From Pycnopodia helianthoides (Eukaryota > Echinodermata > Asteroidea > Forcipulatida > Asteriidae), in assembly GCA_032158295.1 (NCBI GenBank), contig CM063255.1, positions 7,035,501-7,099,500 of the forward strand: DNA of 64,000 bases. Reading direction: 5' to 3'. This document shows, piece by piece, positions 58,478 to 64,000 of the stretch. The stretch's first letter is position 1. Each line of letters starts with the position of its first letter. The notes under the pieces are model-generated. The model saw only the letters and a program-made list of their open reading frames with translations. It did no database searches and was not told the DNA's origin. The translations under genes and the position numbers were made by a program.

Positions 58478-59709
58478 CTAAAAATAACAACAATGAATTA
58501 TGAAAGCCTCAAACTAAAAATGATAACGTGGGAAGGGGCTAAATCCCACCGCTTCCCTTTTATGAATTTAAGTCACATCAGGGTGAATGTTTGTCATAGT
58601 GACTCATGAAATTAGTAAAAAGGTGGTAATTGTATTTGGTACCTTTCTTTAAATGTTTTTGCTGATGTGGAGATACATACAAAAACAATACTTTGTCATG
58701 TCCCGCGTAAATGTTTTTTTTAAATGAAAAATAGTGTAAGAAAGAGAATAATAATTGACAGAGGAAATCGGCAAGATTGCCTTAGCTTAGGTCAAGTAAA
58801 AACAGAGGGATTGTCCCTGCTCGCATCCTTTTATGAAACTGCGTCTTTTTTATCCATTTTCAAACCCCCCCCCCAACACACACACACAAAATCCAGCAAG
58901 TTACATGGCTCTTTCCTCCTTCAAAAATAAATAAATAAATAAATGAAACATAAAAATTCCTTCATACCCCTCTTCTTGAAAAAGAAAAAGGGCGATCAAC
59001 TGGTGCACTTTGTTTAATTAGGCCTTAAATGTAATTACAATTCACAAATAAAAATTGTTGGCCCTAAAATGTTAACTCTTTAGTCTAAGATTTTAATAAC
59101 AAATCTTATTCCAAATTATTGTTATTAAATCAATATTTCAAAAACTAATGTAAGCACCCTCCCACCTCCTTGCACTAACACTTTTTACTTAGTAATTAGT
59201 TTTAAGTTTTCTATCTTGGGTCCACTATGCAGGTCTGCTTCGAAGCTATACCTGCGCCTCCGCGGAGTCGGGGTCACAGACAGTACTACGCCGGCACCGC
59301 ATTATTTTTGCGTGTACCTGTATTCCATAGTTACTCCATTTTTTTTTAATATCTTTAACATTTAGGAAATAAACTGGGGAATAAATTAGGCTCCCAAGGA
59401 TTTTTTTTTTTGGGGGGGGGGAGTAAAATCTTACGATAGCGTTTCAAAATTTGTACATTCGCCGGTAAAACTAAAATATCCACTGCCTTTAATAAATAAT
59501 AATGGACTAACAATAACTATTATAGAAAGTAACAATTAACAACAGTGGCAATACAAAAAATACCATACCAAATACCATTCATTTTCATCGACAGCAACAC
59601 CAATTGATAGACTGACACAGACACCTAACAACACTACGACTACAGTACACTACAGTTTAGACATTAACCCTAAAGACCCCAAGTCCTACAATATCCTCAT
59701 TGCCAAAGT

Positions 59710-60065
59710 GCAGGATTGCGAAGGATTTGGGCTATTAGGGATCTGCAACACAGGAGGATTGCAAAGGGTTTGGGCTAAAATGAGTTTTTGTTTGGATAGG
59801 ATTTCGCAGGACTTGGGCTATTGGGCTGTTTTTACATAGGAGGATTTTGAAGGTTTTAGGTATTATGCAGCTTAGCCAAAATAGGATTCTGAAGGTTTTG
59901 GGCTTTTTTGACCTTTTTCGACTCCCTAACTTCTGTCTCAAAAGGATTTTGAAGGATTTGGGCTAATGTATACTTACAATAAGTTGAAGGATATCGAAGG
60001 ATTTGGGCACTTCAGGTTTATGACAACTTTAATCTGAAGGATATCGAAGGATTTGGGCAGTATGC
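59710..60065. repeat. Degenerate array of GAAGGATTTGGGCT words
   Basis: About seven irregularly spaced copies of AGGATTxxGAAGGxTTTGGGCT, in the first CLK intron. Confidence 0.75.
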
Positions 60066-60560
60066 CTACCCAAGGGTCTAGTCTGTTAGGGTTAAACTGG
60101 TAAATTTACACTCTGATTTTGAACTTGTACATCTTTGTCTATGTGTCTATCTGTCCATGATCTGTCTATCCCTTCATTTCATCGGATCGGTCCGACAGCT
60201 GGGCAGCCACCGCACCACCACCGGGCCCGGCCCCACGGCACGGCGACCATTTCACTCGATTCGTAATGACCAAAAACACAATCTTATTTCAGTAAATAAT
60301 TACTTATTTATCACAATGGGCGAAACAGTGGCGGTCGGATGCGGCATATTTTTCCATTGTGTCATTACATATACTGAGAAAATTGCGACAGGCAGAATGT
60401 TTGGGCCATTCTGCCGGCCGGGACAATTCTCACGGCACTTACACGGGGCGCCATTTACATTACATCCAAATTACAAAGTCTAGACGTTTGCAATGCCAAT
60501 GCAACTAAATTAACGGAATCAAACAAAAAAAACACTTTTGTTAAACATATAAATACTTAC

Positions 60561-60620
60561 CGTCGCAGTGAGGAAATTCCTCACTCTGTCAAGAATATAC
60601 TCCACGACCGAGGATTAATT
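60561..60620 (-). promoter_or_regulatory. CLK2: Likely 5' untranslated exon of CLK
   Basis: A strong donor on the minus strand (ACG then GTAAGTATTT) sets an exon edge at 60561. CLK coding exon 1 begins at its ATG directly after an acceptor, so a noncoding first exon is required. The transcription start is not defined. A 17-bp palindrome (GTGAGGAA-A-TTCCTCAC) lies 8 nt inside the exon. Confidence 0.55.
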
Positions 60621-63600
60621 TATACAAAGGGTAAAAACGTCAGCGCAAGGCGCTTTGGCATACACATTCACAGCCAAGTTCTGCCGCTTTTGGCTTTCAG
60701 TTTTTTGATCAACGCGTAAATTCCGCTGTGCACGCACAATATGATAGGCATGTACCTTTACATGTACATACACATGTGTATATTGGATCATACATTAAAC
60801 GTATGCAGTCTCACACTCAGTAAGTGTGACATTGTCAAAGCCTTGTTCTGATTGGTTATAATTCTGACGACATCAAGGCAATAACTCACTAGAGCCAATA
60901 GAATGGGGTCTCTTAAAAAGCACACGTAAGCCAAATTCGGCTTAGTGTTTCGAAATTCATGCTTGAAGTCTCAAAAATAAACAAATAAAGATTAAAATAG
61001 TAAGAAACGCGATAGATTTCCTTTTATAAATACTGAATACTGAAATCTCTACATATGAATTGAATAAATATGATAAAAATATCAGTCTCTGTACTACAAA
61101 AAAAGATTTGCGATAGTTGCGCGTTTTATTTTCGCCCTTATATTTCCAGCGGGTTATTTTTGTACCTTCGATCAAGCGCCTTTCAATGAACATAAAAAGT
61201 TCGTTATTTTATTTACGTGAAAATAACATTGCTTATTTTTTTCATTGAACACTGTAGTCAATAATCCAATTTTGTGTTAGAAACAATTCAATACGGATGG
61301 CATAAACCTGAATTTAAAAAAAATTAAACTATTTCATTTTAACAATAACATTTAAAAAATCTAGATTGTTTAGCGTCCCCGCCCGCTTCCTTTTTAGAGG
61401 CCGCCTCCTTTTCCTTTTTTGAAAACAAATTTAAGGATAAATTTTAACTATCTCTGACGAAAAAAATAAACTTCAAAATAAGATCGTATTTTAAGACTTA
61501 AGCACACCGGGGAAAAAACACAGTAAAAAGCTGGCAAAATCATCTTTAAAATCAGCCCCGGCGCCGGTTCTTGAAAAACGTGTCGGGCGGTAACATAATT
61601 TCTTTTTTTTAAGGCCATCCTCCTTCCTTTTTCAAAAAGGCAGGACGCTAAACATTTTTTTAAATTTTATTTTACCTTATAGAAAAAACCTCTTAAATTT
61701 AGTTTATAAGATAAATCCCTAACATTTATTGGAAATGTTTTGGATAATGGCCCCAATAAATAGAAAGTAGGCCTACAACACACAAAAAGAGCGAACAATT
61801 TTACTGTGAACTTCTTGATCATCATTTTGTAAACAGTTACTTAGGACAGATAAACATGTCGATCTCATAATCCAGGCTAAACCCAAAAGTCAGTTAAATT
61901 GCTTACATACTTTATTCAACAAAGAGTTCCTAAATTTACATTTTAAAGAATATACAAAAAAGTGGGAGCACATTATTTGCAAGTTTTAAGAGTTGAACTG
62001 ATGAGGGCGCTATATTTCTTGTTGCACCGGTAAAACGTTGAAAGCACGTTTTGTCCCGAATACCAAACGAGTTGAATGGTCATGTTGTGATATAATTTCA
62101 TAGAGAAGGGACTTTACCAAGAAAATTTGAGAATGCATGCAGACTTTCGAAGATAAGATGTCGGCCATTCCATCAGGTTAAGATGAAGGTAGGTTTGAGA
62201 TTTGTTATGAACATTCACCCAGGTGTTGTTGTGGTAAGTGACAACTAAGAAGTAACAAAACATACATTCGTTTTGAAGAAAATCCGACCTGTCCGGTGGT
62301 TAGCCGGTACTCGGCAATGGGAAACTACGTGTATTTGCGACACTTAACTCGACCGAAAGTTGACTATCATCACTCAGTCATCAGTCACGCATCAGTTTTC
62401 GCCAACATGTCTATGTTAAGTTGTTTAATGGCATAAAATGTAAACTAAAGACAACTGTGAAAACAGTTCTGAATTCAACCGGCACTTTGTTTTAATTTAT
62501 ATAAAGCCAAAGGTAAAAATTCTATATCCTGCCAATTTTTCAATCAATTAATTATTCAATCAAATATGAGTTATTAATTTATTTTATGAAAAAATGTTAT
62601 TTATAGGGCATAATAAAAAAAATGTACATATGTACATCCAAAATCGTACTTTTGTTCAGCAATGTCGCAAACTCCATTTGCAAGTTAATATTAATCAAAA
62701 AAGTTGTCAATAAAAATTGCAACCAATTAATTGTTCAAAGTTTTGGTACTGAATAACTGATGGAACTCTTACGACCCATGTGCATTGAATCTGATGGCCA
62801 GGAGGTAAAGCTCCATCAGAACGCAAATTAAATTCCTAAGTACAAATTTTCTCCAACTCTAGTGAACTTTCCCCCCCCCAAATCAGTCTAGATTAGGCCA
62901 CATAAAAAAGAATTGAATTTGTTAATCGTCCCCGCCCGACCCCATTTTTTAATTATTTTTTTTAATGATAAAAAACTGCATTTTTAATCTTCTTTTCAGT
63001 CAAATTTGGCTCCATTCTGCACCGATCTTGCTGCACGCAATTTTTATTTCCTTCAACATGTCTGCTAAGCCGTAACGTGTGGTACGAAACAACAAATTTG
63101 CTGGCAGTGGTTGGTCCCCTGTCGTGTAATTTCAAGTGCACTGCACTATTCGAGTTTATAACACCCCAAATATTCTGCCTTTTGATTGGTTTAGAGCGCG
63201 TCACATGATATGTCTTAGTTTTACTAGAAACCGCGCGTGAACCGCGCGGTACTATCACACGGCCGCCGATGTACTATCACATGGCAACCGATGTACTATC
63301 ACATGGCAACCAATGTACTACACCCATAGCAACAGCAGCTCCATGGTACCTAGGTAGACGTCTTTTGTACGGGGTGTTATAAAACAAGTATTGACTGCTT
63401 TTACTCCTGCTAAGGTAAAAACTACGACGCCCTCGGTGATCCCCGGGGCGATCTATTTTCCCTCGGCTTCGCCTCGGGAAAATAGAACGCACCGGGGATC
63501 ACCTCGGGCGTCGTAGTTGTAACCATAGCACTCGCAGCAGTCAATGTTTGTATAATATTCACTAGTTTGTGCGAGGCAGGGAACCCGACTAGCACACAGA

Positions 63601-64000
63601 ACTTCGTGCAATTTACACATAAATAAAAAAATAAGAAATTAAAAAAAAAAAACGCCCTCCATCCCTTATCAACATTTTTTGTTTTACGTGGCCTGATACT
63701 GTGATAGATTTCTTATAATATTCCCCTTTTACATATTTGTAAAAAAAAGCTATCTGCAGCAAAACTTAGGCCGTGTCTCTAACGCCTAATTTTACCCTGA
63801 AAAACTTATAAAATAGGCTATTTTCAAATTGCTTTAACTGGGGCGAGCTGTAACTGGGGCGAGCTGTACTCCTTTTGGGAAATTGTGACATCTACTGTCG
63901 TACTAGCACTCCAGGCAAATTATACAGTGTAGTTAAACTTTTTTTTCAGTAAGTTTTTGTCCTTTTTGCGTAAGAATATTTTCTCAATGATGTTTGGAGT
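60621..64000. other. Upstream region of CLK, no confirmed gene
   Basis: AT-rich intergenic DNA. It holds a GTTTAGCGTCC inverted pair (61370-61656), a 22-23 bp tandem repeat (63255-63330), a GC-rich hairpin (63418-63515) and CG-rich palindromic words near 63175-63245. A weak candidate first exon on the plus strand is near 62160-62233. Confidence 0.5.
63418..63515. repeat. GC-rich long hairpin
   Basis: Arms of about 40 nt (ACTACGACGCCCTCGGTGATC...ATTTTCCC split here; inverse GGGAAAAT...GATCACC-TCGGGCGTCGTAGT) around a short loop TCGGCTTCGCCTC. No SINE or coding match. Confidence 0.85.

Noticed and set aside
60157..60483. 108-codon open frame on the plus strand
   Set aside because: No recognisable domain, no splice context, and it lies in the CLK leader intron on the other strand.
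1..64000. CRISPR array, operon or bacterial island
   Set aside because: Tandem arrays here lack spacers, and all genes have spliceosomal introns.

Overview
The window is nuclear DNA from an animal. Every recognisable gene is split into short coding exons with GT/AG introns, and about half of the remaining sequence is small repeats: foldback elements of the MITE type, tRNA-derived SINEs, minisatellites and a decayed LINE. The protein sequences are close to vertebrate orthologues but clearly not vertebrate, and the repeat load fits an invertebrate deuterostome, most likely an echinoderm. That placement is an inference and was not tested against any database.

Four protein genes could be assembled exon by exon, and in each one the splice phases agree across every join. 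(1) Squalene synthase (FDFT1 type), minus strand, 11063 to 220: seven coding exons giving the first 343 residues; the C-terminal membrane-anchor part lies beyond the left edge. (2) Mitochondrial fission factor (MFF type), minus strand, 22560 to 17714: five exons, about 226 residues with a C-terminal tail anchor. (3) Archease (ZBTB8OS type), plus strand, 26021 to 33869: eight exons including an 11-nt microexon, 191 residues. (4) CDC2-like (LAMMER) kinase closest to CLK2, minus strand, 58477 to 41355: twelve coding exons, 492 residues, plus a likely 5' UTR exon ending at 60561.

Layout: 0.2-11.1 kb squalene synthase; 11.1-17.7 kb intergenic and rich in foldback elements; 17.7-22.6 kb MFF; 22.6-26.0 kb a head-to-head interval between MFF and archease; 26.0-33.9 kb archease with an 850-bp minisatellite in one intron; 33.9-41.3 kb intergenic, with a duplicated archease coding end and a 612-bp foldback element; 41.3-60.6 kb the CLK gene, whose introns carry two minisatellites and several foldback elements; 60.6-64.0 kb upstream of CLK with no confirmed gene but a striking GC-rich hairpin.

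The four genes do not form a pathway: they serve sterol synthesis, mitochondrial division, tRNA ligation and splicing control. The most unusual signals are several sequence-unrelated foldback families that all share TTAA-AGG...CCT-TTAA ends, two departures from hallmark motifs in the CLK kinase, the 11-nt archease microexon, and an in-frame, synonymously diverged copy of the archease C-terminus just after its stop codon.
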